A DNA stretch of 48,351 bases from Syntrophobacterales bacterium (GCA_023229795.1 JALNYP010000027.1:1-48351), one strand, 5' to 3'. Counted from the stretch's first letter, positions 6,816-15,351 are shown. Numbers and translations: made by a program. Notes: generated by a model not told the origin, from the letters alone.

Positions 6816-9800
6816 TTACCCCGGCGGCTGACTGCCCATCAGCCCGGCCTCGATCCGGCTGATCACCCCGTCGGCGATGGCAAAACCCGCTACCGGCGTC
6901 TCCTGATGGCGCGAGTCTTGACGGACCGCCTTGATGATCTCCAGGAATTCCGGGTGGCAGGAAAAAAAGAGCACCTGCTGGGTCCGGGCGAAATCCAGCA
7001 TGACCCGGGCGGTGTTGTCCCGGCGGCTGGGGTCGAATTTCACCAGCACGTCGTCCAGGATGACCGGCAAGGGTTCGGTGTGGCGGCCGAACTCCCGGGC
7101 CAGCCCCAGCCGGATGGCCAGATAGACCTGGTCAGCCAACCCGGCGCTCCAGCTCGGTTCTTCCTTGCGGGCCAGGGACCGGTCCTCCAGGTGCACCCCG
7201 TCCTCGCCCACCGCGGCCAGGAGGCGATAGCGCCCATGGGCCATGGTGTTCAGGAAGCCGTCGGCCTCCCGGATCACCTGGGGCTGGCGCTCCCGCTCAT
7301 ACACCCCGCGGGCCTCATCCACCAGATGGCGGCAGACCGTTAGGGCGGCCCAGCGCCGGATGGCGTCGGCCAACTGTTCCTGAACGGTGCGGTGCCGGAA
7401 GAGCAGGTCGCTCAACTGCTCGTCCTGCTCCATCATCTTGAGCCTGCCTTTCAGGTCGCCGATTTCCTGGTTGTCCCCGGCGATGGCCCCCTCCAACTCC
7501 TGCCAGCGCGCCGCCAGGCGGGCTTTTTCTTCCTGGAGGGCGAGGGGATCGGTGCGGCTCAGCTCCTCTTCCAGGGCCGCCTGGGCTTCCCGGGTGCCGG
7601 CCATGCGGCGCAGGGCGGTCTCTTCCTCGTTTACTTCCTGCATCAGGACCTGCCAGGTTTGAAACGCGGCGCCCCGCCGCCGAAAGTCCTCCGCATCCTC
7701 AGCCCCGGCCTGCAAAAGCAAGTCACGCCGCTGGCCTTCGCCCTCCTGCTGCCGTTTGGACAGGAGCTGCAAATCCCCTGCGCCCCGGGACAGTTGCCCG
7801 GCCAGATCTTTCTGCTGCTGGCTGATCGCCAGCGCCGCGCTCAAGGCCCGCCGCAGCGCGTCCAGGTCCTGCATGCCGGGCTCGGGCCCTTGAGGCGTGC
7901 GGCCGCACGCCGCCAGCACCTGGGCGATTCTCTCCCGGGCCGACGACAGGTAATCGGACATCAGGTTCAGGCGGCGGCGCTGGTTTTCGAGGACGCCGGC
8001 CGCGGCCCGGGCGTTTTCCACCGCCTGGAGGACCGCGTCGAAACCCTCCGGCCGCCCCGGGTCGGCAAAGCCATGCTCGAGCAGCCAGCCGGCCCACTCT
8101 CCTTGCAAGCGCGTGAGGTCATCCTCGACCTGCCGGGTCTCGGCCTCGGCCTGTTCGACCTTGACCCGGGCCTGGGCCAGGTGGTCTTCGGCCTGGCGCT
8201 TTTCCTGTTCCAGGGTCAGCCAGTCTCTCAGTTGGGCGGCGGCCTGGTCCAAGGCTCCGGCGATCTCCTCCAGGGCCATGACGTCGGCCGGCGGCTCCCG
8301 GTCCAGGGTCCGGGCTATCAGGCAAATCTCGGCATCCGCCGCCTCAATTTGCCCTTCCAGATCGGTGATGGCCTCTGAAAGCGCGGCCCGCTTCTCTTCC
8401 GCCTGCTCCAGTTCCTGCTGGAGGGCGGCTCGGCGGTGTTCTTCAGCCGCAGCCTGCCGCCGGGACAGCCAGAGGAACAGCCCGGCCAGCGCCACACCGG
8501 CCCCGGCGATCAGGCCTCCCTCCAGATAGGCGCGTTGATACAGAAACCAGCCGCCCAGACCCAATCCCCCGGCCAGCCACGGCAACGCCAACCACCAGGG
8601 AATATTGGCTGAGGCGGCCGCCGGTTGCACCAGGAGCGCCTCTACCCGGACGTCGGCTTCATCCCGGGCGCTCAGCTTAGCCCTGAGCTTCTCCGCCAGG
8701 ACCTCTTGTTGGTGCCACCAGGCCCGCAGGCGGCGCACCGCCTCCTGCTGCCCCTGCAAGACCTGCGGGTCGCGGATGGTCGGGACCGGGAAGTCGAGGA
8801 GGCGTTGAGCCGCGGCCTCGACGCGGCGCTGAGCTTCTCCTGCGGCTTCAGCCACCAGCCGCGCCTGGGTGCGGGCCCGTTCGACCTGCCGCTCCGCCGC
8901 GGCCAGTAGCCGCGCAAACTCCGCCACCCGCTGGCGCACCTGCACCGAAGTATCCACCCCGGCCAGCCGGGCTTCATCCCAGGCCGGGCCCAACTCCCGC
9001 AGTTGGCGCGCAAAGTCCTTCTGAGCCTGCTCCACGTCGCTTAGTGCCCCGGGATAGTCGTCTTGGGCCTTGGCCAGGTGTACCCGTTCGTCCCCCAGGG
9101 CCTCGATAGCCTCCTGTTGGGCCAGGACCGCCTCATCCACCGCGAGCCGGTCCGACTCACCCTGAAGCCGGGCGATCTCCTCGGCCTTGACCTGCCGGGC
9201 CTGCCGCACCTGGTCCAACTCCTGATCGAGGTTCTCCAGGCGCTCCAGGCCGTGCAGCGGAAAGTCCCGGGCGAACTCCACCTCAACGGCCCGCTCCCGG
9301 CCCCGGTTCCGGTTGACCCACGGGAGCCGGGCCTGCTCCAGGCGGTCGAGCCGCCCCAACTCCCGGCGCAGGGCCTCGGCCTCCTGGCGGTTGGCGTGGA
9401 CCCGCGCTTCCAGGAGTTCCCGTTGCCGCTGGCCTTCGGCATACGCCGCGGCCTGGCCCTGAAGGTTCCTGATCTGGCCCTCGATCTCTTTCTGTTGTTT
9501 GGTCAGCAGGTTGATGCGCCGCTGCCCGCGCTGGGCCAGGAGGTCGGCCAGTTCTTTGTCCAGGGCCTTTAAAACGTCCGGCACCGAGGCGCTCCCCAGG
9601 CCCGCGCCCGCGGCGAACAGGCGGCCCCGCACCCCGTCCTGGGTCAGCACCCCCAGGCCCTGCAGTTCATCCAGACCCACCGCGAACACGTGCTTGAAGG
9701 TATCCCGGTCCAGGCCTGCCAACAGGTGTTGAGCCGGCTCGCCCTGCATCCGGCCCCCGCCGGCCTGGGCCAGGGTGGCAGGATGGCGCCCGGCCCGCTC

Positions 9801-10055
9801 GATGGTGAACTGGCGGCCGTCTTGCATGATCACCTGGAGGCGGCCGCCGTGGTTGCCGCCCCGCAGAGGCTCGTAATCGTTCTTGCGCTTGTCCCGCCGG
9901 GGAAAGCCGAAGAGCAGGGTGCGCAGATATTCCATCAGGGTGGTCTTGCCGCTTTCATTTTCCCCGAGAAAGAGCACCAGGCCATGGGGGAGGTCCTGGA
10001 CCCCCTGGTCGTGGTAAATCCCGAAGCCGTCGATGTGAAAGCCGCTGATGTACAT
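6816..10055 (-). CDS. SbcC/YhaN-like SMC-type ATPase
   Basis: A 1079-residue ABC/SMC-class ATPase. Walker A is GENESGKTT near residues 32-40. Long Gln/Glu/Ala/Arg-rich coiled coils fill the middle. A hydrophobic hairpin (WWLALPWLAGGLGLGG and following, about residues 490-535) splits the coils, a trait of the YhaN branch rather than classical SbcC. The C-terminus has Walker B VILDDVLVKFD and switch FFSCHPE. Homologues pair with an SbcD/YhaO metallophosphoesterase to process DNA ends. Here the partner lies 3 bases upstream on the same strand. The two hydrophobic segments suggest membrane contact. The product is DNA-repair related; the precise substrate is unknown. Confidence 0.88.
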   Translation of the reverse strand: MYISGFHIDGFGIYHDQGVQDLPHGLVLFLGENESGKTTLMEYLRTLLFGFPRRDKRKNDYEPLRGGNHGGRLQVIMQDGRQFTIERAGRHPATLAQAGGGRMQGEPAQHLLAGLDRDTFKHVFAVGLDELQGLGVLTQDGVRGRLFAAGAGLGSASVPDVLKALDKELADLLAQRGQRRINLLTKQQKEIEGQIRNLQGQAAAYAEGQRQRELLEARVHANRQEAEALRRELGRLDRLEQARLPWVNRNRGRERAVEVEFARDFPLHGLERLENLDQELDQVRQARQVKAEEIARLQGESDRLAVDEAVLAQQEAIEALGDERVHLAKAQDDYPGALSDVEQAQKDFARQLRELGPAWDEARLAGVDTSVQVRQRVAEFARLLAAAERQVERARTQARLVAEAAGEAQRRVEAAAQRLLDFPVPTIRDPQVLQGQQEAVRRLRAWWHQQEVLAEKLRAKLSARDEADVRVEALLVQPAAASANIPWWLALPWLAGGLGLGGWFLYQRAYLEGGLIAGAGVALAGLFLWLSRRQAAAEEHRRAALQQELEQAEEKRAALSEAITDLEGQIEAADAEICLIARTLDREPPADVMALEEIAGALDQAAAQLRDWLTLEQEKRQAEDHLAQARVKVEQAEAETRQVEDDLTRLQGEWAGWLLEHGFADPGRPEGFDAVLQAVENARAAAGVLENQRRRLNLMSDYLSSARERIAQVLAACGRTPQGPEPGMQDLDALRRALSAALAISQQQKDLAGQLSRGAGDLQLLSKRQQEGEGQRRDLLLQAGAEDAEDFRRRGAAFQTWQVLMQEVNEEETALRRMAGTREAQAALEEELSRTDPLALQEEKARLAARWQELEGAIAGDNQEIGDLKGRLKMMEQDEQLSDLLFRHRTVQEQLADAIRRWAALTVCRHLVDEARGVYERERQPQVIREADGFLNTMAHGRYRLLAAVGEDGVHLEDRSLARKEEPSWSAGLADQVYLAIRLGLAREFGRHTEPLPVILDDVLVKFDPSRRDNTARVMLDFARTQQVLFFSCHPEFLEIIKAVRQDSRHQETPVAGFAIADGVISRIEAGLMGSQPPG

Positions 10056-10058
10056 CGG

Positions 10059-11336
10059 TTAATCTTCCTCGGGCAGCAACCGGTCCACCCCGAGAATTTC
10101 GGCCTCATTCAGGATCGCCAGAAGGTCGGCCTCGTTAAGTTGGTCCAGGGCCGCGGCCACCACCCGGTACTCCGGCCGCCGGCTCAGCACCTCTTTCAGT
10201 CCGGCCCCGGGGTCGCCGCCCTGCCGCAGCTTTTCGGCGGCGTTGAGAAAGTCGCCGACGAAGTCCTGGACCAGGCGCCGCTGGGCCAGGTCCAGGGGCG
10301 GCCGGCTCCGGTTTTCCACCGCTTCCACCCAGACGAAGTCGTGGCGCTCGGGTTCCCCCTCCCGGAGCGGCTCGGCCAGATCCCGTTCCAGGTCAACCCT
10401 CTGGGCCAGCTCCCGGTGCAGTTCCCCCCGGCCGGTCAGGGTGAGGCGCGCCACCGCGGCCCGGCCGGCCGTCGCGGCCCGCACCTCCTCCCGCACCCGG
10501 GCCAGGGCGTCCAGCAGTTCATCCCAGGTGGCCAGCCCGCCGATGTCCAGGTCTTGTTTAAACCAGCGCACCACGTCGGTGGCTACGAAAGTCGGGGTGA
10601 TCCGCCGGGCCGCGTCCACCCGCACCAGGTAGCAGCCCCGGGGGCCCATCTCCCGCCAGTTGCGCCCCTGGGTATTGCCGGAATAAACGATACAGGGCTC
10701 GCTGGCCCGCACGATTCTCTGGGCGTGGATATGGCCCAAAGCCCAGTAATCCAGGCCCGCGGCCACCAGGTCCTCGATATTGCAGGGCGCGTAATTATCA
10801 TGGCTGGGATCGCCGCCCACGTTGCAGTGGAGCACCCCGATGGCGAAAGGGGCCTCCGGGTCGCGTTTAAATCCCCGGGCCAGATTGTCGCGTACCTCTT
10901 TGACCGGGTAACTGATGCCGTAAATCCGGGCCAGGGTGACGCCGCCCCGCCGGACGGGGAAGCCTTCCACCCCCTGGCCCCCGAAGCGCTGGGCCAGAGC
11001 CGGCATCTCCAGGTGGGCTTCCCAGCCCGACAGGGGGTCATGGTTGCCGTGGGCGATGAAACACGGAATCCCTGCCTCATCCGCCTTTTTGAGGGCGTCC
11101 CGAAAGCGCAGTTGGGCCCGCAGACTGCGGTTTTCGCCGTCATGCACGTCCCCGGCCACGATGATGAAATCCGCCTGCTCCCCGATGGCCAACTCAATGA
11201 CCCGATCCAGGGCCTGAAAGGTCGCTTCCCGCAACACCGCGGCAATCCTGGGCGCAGCCGCGTGGATGCCTTCGAAGGGGCTGTCCAGGTGCAGGTCGGC
11301 GCAATGCACAAAGCTGAAGGGTACGGGTTCGGACAT
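10059..11336 (-). CDS. SbcD/YhaO-like metallophosphoesterase (DNA exonuclease)
   Basis: A 425-residue calcineurin-like phosphoesterase. The metal-binding motifs are in order: CADLHLDSP (D-x-H), VAGDVHDGENR (GD), AHGNHDPLSGWE (GNHD), GVLHCNVGG and WALGHIHAQ (GHxH). The remaining C-terminal part is the capping region typical of SbcD and YhaO. It forms a nuclease complex with the SMC-type ATPase immediately downstream and is separated by only 2 bases from the histidine-kinase gene upstream, so the three genes almost certainly form one transcript. It is cytoplasmic. Unlike E. coli sbcDC, the pair is preceded by a sensor kinase. Confidence 0.9.
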   Translation of the reverse strand: MSEPVPFSFVHCADLHLDSPFEGIHAAAPRIAAVLREATFQALDRVIELAIGEQADFIIVAGDVHDGENRSLRAQLRFRDALKKADEAGIPCFIAHGNHDPLSGWEAHLEMPALAQRFGGQGVEGFPVRRGGVTLARIYGISYPVKEVRDNLARGFKRDPEAPFAIGVLHCNVGGDPSHDNYAPCNIEDLVAAGLDYWALGHIHAQRIVRASEPCIVYSGNTQGRNWREMGPRGCYLVRVDAARRITPTFVATDVVRWFKQDLDIGGLATWDELLDALARVREEVRAATAGRAAVARLTLTGRGELHRELAQRVDLERDLAEPLREGEPERHDFVWVEAVENRSRPPLDLAQRRLVQDFVGDFLNAAEKLRQGGDPGAGLKEVLSRRPEYRVVAAALDQLNEADLLAILNEAEILGVDRLLPEED

Positions 11337-11338
11337 GA

Positions 11339-13297
11339 CTAGGTCGCTAAGGCCGCCGGCTCATCTTCTCCGGCCGGTTGGGCGGCGGCTTCCGGGCCTA
11401 CCCGGGGCAGGGTGAAATAAAACGCGGCTCCCCGGTCCACCGCACCTTCGGCCCAGACCCGGCCGCCGTGCCGGTGAATGATGCGTTGCACCGTGGCCAG
11501 GCCGATGCCGGTGCCGGCAAACTCGCCGGCATGGTGCAGCCGCTGGAAGGCGCCAAAGAGCTTGCCGGCGTAGTTCATATCAAAGCCGGCGCCGTTGTCC
11601 CGGACGAAGAAGCCCCGGTTGCCGTCCGCCGGGGCCAAGCCCCCGAACTCGATGCGGGCCTCGGGGACCTTGCCGGTAAATTTCCAGGCGTTGCCCAGGA
11701 GATTCTCCAGGACCGACCGGAGCATGGTGGGATCGCCTTCGGCGGTGAGGCCGGGGTCGATGACGAACTGCACCCGGCGCTCGGGTTCCGCCCTCGCCAG
11801 ATCGTCGGCGATGGCCCGGGCCTGGGCGCTGAGGTCCACCGGCTGCCGGCTCATCTCGGCCCGAGCCATGCGGGACAGATGCAGCAAGGCGTCGATGAGT
11901 TCCCCCATCTGCCGAGCCGAGTCTTTTACCCGATTCAGATACCTCAAACCTCGAGCGTCGAGCTGGCCGGCGCAGTCCTCTTCCAGTGCCCGGCAGAAGC
12001 CCCCGATCCAGCGCAGCGGGGCCCTGAGATCATGGGACACCGAATAGGTAAAGCTCTCCAGTTCCCGGTTGGTGACCTCCAGTTCCCGAATCTTGAGCTC
12101 CAGTTCGGCATTGAGCCGCTGAATGCGATCAGCCGCGGCCCGCTGATCGGTAATGTCGATACCGGTGCTGATCACGTACGCCACTGCGCCGTCGGCCCCG
12201 GTCAGGGCGGTATTGGACCAGGCGATCAGCCGTTCCCGCCCGTCCCTGGTGATAATCGGGCTGACGTGGGCCGCAGACTTGACCTTGCCCCGGGAGGTAG
12301 CCAGGAGCCCGTACAGGCGCTCCCGCTCTCGTTCCGGCACGAAGCCGCCGATCCACTCCCGCCCCTTGACCTCCTCCAGGCGGTAGCCCAGGACTTCCTC
12401 CAGATAGGGATTGAAACGGACAACGCGGCCTTGGGGGTCCAACACCAGTACGATGACCTGGGCCGTTTCGATGAGACTGTCGGCAAAATCCCGCTCTTTG
12501 CGCACCGCGGCTTCGGTAAGCTTCAAGTTGCGGAACAGCAGGTTATAAGGCTTCAACAGCCCCGTTTCGATCAGGGCCTTGTAAACCAGGTAAAAGGCGA
12601 CGATCTTGAGCAGATGCCCCACCAGATTGGCGGTGCCGTACACACTGACGTAATAAGTAAAGGCCAACTCCGAGCCGATGGTCAGGACGATGGACCACAC
12701 CAGGAGGCGGAGCACGCCGGGATCGAACTGCTGCCGCCGCCGCCAGAGCATGGCCATGGCCCCCAGCAGGATGGCGCAGATGATATATTCGCTGATGATT
12801 TTGAAAGGGGTCAGCCCCGAGCCTTCCACAAAGCAGGCCGGAAAGACCCGCTCAAAAATAGTCAAGATCAGGAATGCGGAGACGACCAGGTAAATCAGCA
12901 GGACGTAATTCGGCCGCAGGCGGCGGCCGAGCCACAGGGGGGCCAGGAATAGAGAGAGGCTCTCCAGGTACCGGGCCGCGATCCACAGTTGGGTGGGGAG
13001 ATCGGCGCCGAAGCCGGGAAAGACCTCCATGCCTTTGTAAGCCAGGGCGTGGAGCAGATCCAGGCCACCCACGAACAAGTAGGCGATGCCCAGGAAGAGG
13101 AGGTAGTTGTTTTCCAGGAAGCGCCGGGAGTTCCAGGCGATGGCAAAGACGCCCACCGCGATGACGACGCTGAAGAGTTCGGCGATGCTGTGGAACAGCA
13201 GGTAGCTGTAGAGGCTGGTCAGATACAAGCCCGCCAGCACCAGGGCCCCGATGCATCCTTGCAGCACCAGACTGGAATTCTCTACTTGCTCGTCCAT
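11339..13297 (-). CDS. Membrane sensor histidine kinase (MASE3-like, PAS)
   Basis: A 652-residue kinase. Residues 1-250 contain seven or eight hydrophobic helices resembling a MASE3 sensor region (NNYLLFLGIAYLFVGGLDLL, HALAYKGM). A PAS domain follows at about 275-385, a short coiled coil, then HisKA with phosphoacceptor His in SYSVSHDLRAPLRWI, and HATPase_c with N-box LLGNAWKFTG, G1 DNGAGFD and G2 GTGIGLATVQRI. It autophosphorylates and passes phosphate to a regulator, but no regulator gene is adjacent. TAGGAG precedes the ATG. It is the first gene of a tight cluster with the SbcD- and SbcC-like genes (2 and 3 bases apart), an unusual association. Confidence 0.92.
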   Translation of the reverse strand: MDEQVENSSLVLQGCIGALVLAGLYLTSLYSYLLFHSIAELFSVVIAVGVFAIAWNSRRFLENNYLLFLGIAYLFVGGLDLLHALAYKGMEVFPGFGADLPTQLWIAARYLESLSLFLAPLWLGRRLRPNYVLLIYLVVSAFLILTIFERVFPACFVEGSGLTPFKIISEYIICAILLGAMAMLWRRRQQFDPGVLRLLVWSIVLTIGSELAFTYYVSVYGTANLVGHLLKIVAFYLVYKALIETGLLKPYNLLFRNLKLTEAAVRKERDFADSLIETAQVIVLVLDPQGRVVRFNPYLEEVLGYRLEEVKGREWIGGFVPERERERLYGLLATSRGKVKSAAHVSPIITRDGRERLIAWSNTALTGADGAVAYVISTGIDITDQRAAADRIQRLNAELELKIRELEVTNRELESFTYSVSHDLRAPLRWIGGFCRALEEDCAGQLDARGLRYLNRVKDSARQMGELIDALLHLSRMARAEMSRQPVDLSAQARAIADDLARAEPERRVQFVIDPGLTAEGDPTMLRSVLENLLGNAWKFTGKVPEARIEFGGLAPADGNRGFFVRDNGAGFDMNYAGKLFGAFQRLHHAGEFAGTGIGLATVQRIIHRHGGRVWAEGAVDRGAAFYFTLPRVGPEAAAQPAGEDEPAALAT

Positions 13298-13617
13298 GCG
13301 CTCCTAAAAATTACTCGGTTCTGCACAGGTTCAACCATTGGAGTCGGCCGGCCCGGCAGCGATCCGGCCGGCCGCGGCTGGGTGCCAGGTTCGCGAAGAC
13401 CTGCTGCAGCCGCTGAAAAATCTCCTGCTCATATTTGCAATATTTTTGGGGTTTGTAAAGGGATTGAGGGGAGGCCTGGGATTCTGGGTGCAGGCTTCCC
13501 CGGTAGGAATCTGCGGCCTGGGTTTAAACATCACCATTAAATTGTCAACGGCTTGCCGGTTAACTCCAGGCACCAGGTGGCCGTAAATGCAAGATCACTC
13601 ACCGGGGTAGGGCCGCC
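13298..13617. other. Leader region of the histidine-kinase operon
   Basis: No convincing gene. On the minus strand TTGACA (plus-strand 13543-13548) could be a -35 box followed by TTTAAA-like sequence near 13524-13529, giving a long leader before the ATG at 13297. ORFs here are short, Pro/Arg-rich and lack ribosome-binding sites. Confidence 0.4.
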
Positions 13618-13643
13618 AGAAGAAAGGCGGCCCGGAGGCCGCC
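13618..13643 (-). terminator. Terminator of the HEPN cassette
   Basis: On the minus strand GGCGGCC (13643-13637) and GGCCGCC (13632-13626) form a stem with a 4-base loop, followed by TTTCTTCT. It lies 22 bases after the HEPN-like stop codon. An alternative perfect hairpin GGGCCGCC/GGCGGCCC uses 13610-13633. Confidence 0.7.
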
Positions 13644-13665
13644 ACTGGGACAAATATTCAAAATC

Positions 13666-14039
13666 TTACGCCAATCGAATTTTCGGAACAAATTTCTTCA
13701 AATGTTCCTTAATTTCGTCTAATTTCGGGATCATATCCTGTCCGATTTCTCCTGGAGTAAAATTTTGCATTTTATAACGGCCACCTTCACTGTCATCCTT
13801 TAATGCCGTATATTTTTTATACATATCCCTTCCCAAATTATCAAGTATCTTTGCATTTCGGTCTCGATGATCCAAGGAGTGCAAGTTTTTAGTTGCCAAA
13901 TATGCCTCAATATAGTGAAGCGCGGCATAAAATATACCGTTAACAACCCAATCGTAATATTGAGTATGGTTTAAATCAAAAGATTTATAAAAAGTCTCAT
14001 GTGTTCAGCCTTATTCAAATGTTCCAAATCTGTTGGCAT
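13666..14039 (-). pseudogene. HEPN-like protein gene with a one-base frameshift
   Basis: The ATG at 14039 reads MPTDLEHLNKAEH and then runs out of frame to a stop. Another frame continues from about 14000 as ETFYKSFDLNHTQYYDWVVN, then GIFYAALHYIEAYLATKN and on to KKFVPKIRLA at 13666. Restoring one base near 13996-14006 gives a continuous protein of about 124 residues. The helical YYDWVVNGIFYAALHYIEAYL pattern resembles small HEPN-domain proteins, many of which are RNase toxins or partners of nucleotidyltransferases. The gene starts 6 bases after the upstream 171-aa gene and ends before a terminator, so it is the third gene of a cassette. No canonical slippery heptamer is in frame, so mutation or sequencing error is likelier than programmed frameshifting. 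Confidence 0.75.
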
Positions 14040-14045
14040 AATCTC

Positions 14046-14561
14046 TTAAAGTTTCCTGCGGTAAAATATTATAGCATCTGTTGGAAAAATATCTTCTATA
14101 TTCCTGTCATCCCTACAAACAACATGGAAATCAAAGTAAGTATCACTAAACTGTTCTAATATATCATATTCAACATCATAAATTCTATCTCTGACTTCTC
14201 TGTCTAATTTATTAATTACTATCCATATTTCATAATGATTACCTATTTTTGAAAGTAAAATATATTCTACTTCTTGTACTTGTGAAATACTTTCAGCGAT
14301 AAAAGACTCCAACTTATCATCTTTACTGTTTGCAATTTCATATTCGCACTGCCAAAAGAATTTAGAAATAATTAAAGGAGATAAGGATTTTTTTGTTCCA
14401 CTCCAGTTGAAAAGGAATGATCCTGTATATACCTCTATCTGTATTGGGTTACCGATTTCTTGAAAACTGGCAGGCAATAATTCATTTGTATTTTTATCGC
14501 CAGATGTGAGCCATTCATATTTTTCAATGTCTGTTCCCTTTGAGGCTTTCACTTTATCCAT
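14046..14561 (-). CDS. Unknown protein with nucleotidyltransferase-like C-terminus
   Basis: A 171-residue soluble protein. Residues 1-85 match nothing I recognise. The C-terminal 85 residues (YILLSKIGNHYEIWIVIN, a long helix, then FDFHVVCRDDRN and IIFYRRKL) follow the strand-helix-strand order of minimal nucleotidyltransferase domains, but without a clear GSxxxD active site, so they may be degenerate. The start at 14561 is preferred over 14621 because the upstream gene stops at 14563-14565, leaving a 1-base gap. A frameshifted HEPN-like gene follows 6 bases downstream. HEPN and minimal nucleotidyltransferase pairs are a known toxin-antitoxin arrangement; the assignment here is inference. Strongly AT-rich relative to the chromosome. 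Confidence 0.7.
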   Translation of the reverse strand: MDKVKASKGTDIEKYEWLTSGDKNTNELLPASFQEIGNPIQIEVYTGSFLFNWSGTKKSLSPLIISKFFWQCEYEIANSKDDKLESFIAESISQVQEVEYILLSKIGNHYEIWIVINKLDREVRDRIYDVEYDILEQFSDTYFDFHVVCRDDRNIEDIFPTDAIIFYRRKL

Positions 14562-14562
14562 T

Positions 14563-14823
14563 TTACTGTACCCTTGCTGCTCCCTTCTTGAGGTGTTCTG
14601 GAACAGATGAAGATAAAACATTTGAAGATTTTATAACATAAATGGGCTTTGAATCTTGATCATAGTCATCTAATCGATAAATTTCAGACACTACTACTTT
14701 TAATCTAAGAACCGTGCCGTCATCTGCCTGATATTCATTCCATTCCTCTTTTATACCTTTGTAGCCTACCTCAGTGGCTTCCACGGTTTTACCACCGAAA
14801 TTAATCATGGTTCTTTTTTCCAT
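14563..14823 (-). CDS. Conserved-looking 86-aa protein heading the HEPN cassette
   Basis: An 86-residue soluble, beta-rich protein with INFGGKTVEATEV, EEWNEYQADDGTVLRLKVVV, KPIYVIKSSNVL and a VPEHLKK tail. The DGTVLRLK...PIYVIKSSNV pattern looks like a widespread family of small proteins of unknown function, so I give no function. AAGGGG lies well spaced before the ATG. It is the first gene of an AT-rich three-gene unit: 1 base separates it from the 171-aa gene, which in turn leads to the HEPN-like gene. A 21-bp inverted repeat sits about 70 bp upstream. It may be the regulatory or antitoxin component, by position only. Confidence 0.75.
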   Translation of the reverse strand: MEKRTMINFGGKTVEATEVGYKGIKEEWNEYQADDGTVLRLKVVVSEIYRLDDYDQDSKPIYVIKSSNVLSSSVPEHLKKGAARVQ

Positions 14824-14891
14824 TATAATCCCCTTTTTTGACAGATAATTTAAGCTAATATGAAATTTTCCTTGGTTTTCAAATGATTAAA

Positions 14892-14912
14892 TTAATTCTC
14901 TATGAGAATTAA
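14892..14912. promoter_or_regulatory. Inverted repeat upstream of the HEPN cassette
   Basis: Perfect arms TTAATTCTC (14892-14900) and GAGAATTAA (14904-14912) with spacer TAT. It lies about 70 bases before the first start codon of the cassette, in AT-rich DNA. It is a candidate operator for an autoregulator or a short hairpin. Confidence 0.5.
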
Positions 14913-14956
14913 GAAATTAAATCTTCTTTTAGAGGAAGTCAAGAAGGAATTTCACC

Positions 14957-14991
14957 GAAAAAGCGCCGGCAACCTTCCGGCTACCGGCGCT
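14957..14991 (-). terminator. Terminator of the tRNA-His transcript
   Basis: Arms AGCGCCGG (14962-14969) and CCGGCGCT (14984-14991) form a stem that, read on the minus strand, is followed by TTTTTC. It lies 48 bases downstream of the tRNA 3' end. Confidence 0.75.
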
Positions 14992-15039
14992 CATCTGCAA
15001 TTAGGCTGCTTAAGAAAAGGCTAAAAGCCTTGAATTCTC

Positions 15040-15116
15040 TGGGGTGAACGACGGGACTTGAACCCGCGACCGCCGGGGCCACAACCCGGTGCTCTGCCAA
15101 CTGAGCTACGCCCACC
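15040..15116 (-). tRNA. tRNA-His (GTG anticodon), CCA encoded
   Basis: On the minus strand the sequence begins GGTGGGCGTAGCTCAGTTGG, has an anticodon stem CCGGG/CCCGG around loop TTGTGGC (anticodon GTG), a T arm GCGGG-TTCAAGT-CCCGT and ends ACCCCA. The acceptor stem pairs GTGGGCG with CGTTCAC using two G-U pairs. The extra 5' G (position -1) opposite discriminator C73 is the identity mark of tRNA-His. CCA is genome-encoded. Confidence 0.97.
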
Positions 15117-15127
15117 ATGAAATTTAT

Positions 15128-15156
15128 GTTTAACACAGGAAGCGGCTCCTGGCAAG
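15128..15156 (-). promoter_or_regulatory. Promoter of tRNA-His
   Basis: On the minus strand TTGCCA (15156-15151) is followed after 17 bases by TAAACA (15133-15128). Transcription would start about 5 bases before the tRNA. Confidence 0.5.
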
Positions 15157-15224
15157 AGGGGTGGCGGCGGCCGACGGCAAATGGCGCTGCCGCTTCCCGG
15201 GGCCGGGAATCCGGGCCTCATATC

Positions 15225-15351
15225 AAGTTGCGCTCATAGAAGTAAAAATAGCTTCGGTTTTGTAGGGTCACGCCTGCATGCAGGACCACCCTGAGGGCGG
15301 ACACATAGGTCCGCCCCTACAGAAACAATATTACCTATATGATCGCAACTT
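15225..15351 (+). repeat. MITE-like element, family 2, copy 2 (127 bp)
   Basis: Terminal inverted repeats AAGTTGCGCTCATA (15225-15238) and TATGATCGCAACTT (15338-15351) match with one mismatch. The interior contains the hairpin GGGCGGAC...GTCCGCCC (15295-15316). It matches the element at 2895-3021 in size and orientation and is better preserved. Its right end abuts the family 1 element that starts at 15351. Confidence 0.78.

Noticed and set aside
9690..11342. 550-codon plus-strand ORF opposite the SbcD-like gene
   Set aside because: Shadow frame in GC-rich DNA; no domain, and the minus-strand metallophosphoesterase has all motifs.
13331..13573. 80-codon minus-strand ORF upstream of the histidine kinase
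   Set aside because: Pro/Arg-rich composition, no ribosome-binding site and no motif; probably untranslated leader.
13996..14006. Programmed ribosomal frameshift in the HEPN-like gene
   Set aside because: No in-frame X-XXY-YYZ heptamer or downstream structure is seen; a simple one-base deletion explains it.
15021..15221. 66-codon ORF across tRNA-His
   Set aside because: It overlaps the tRNA and is a chance frame.
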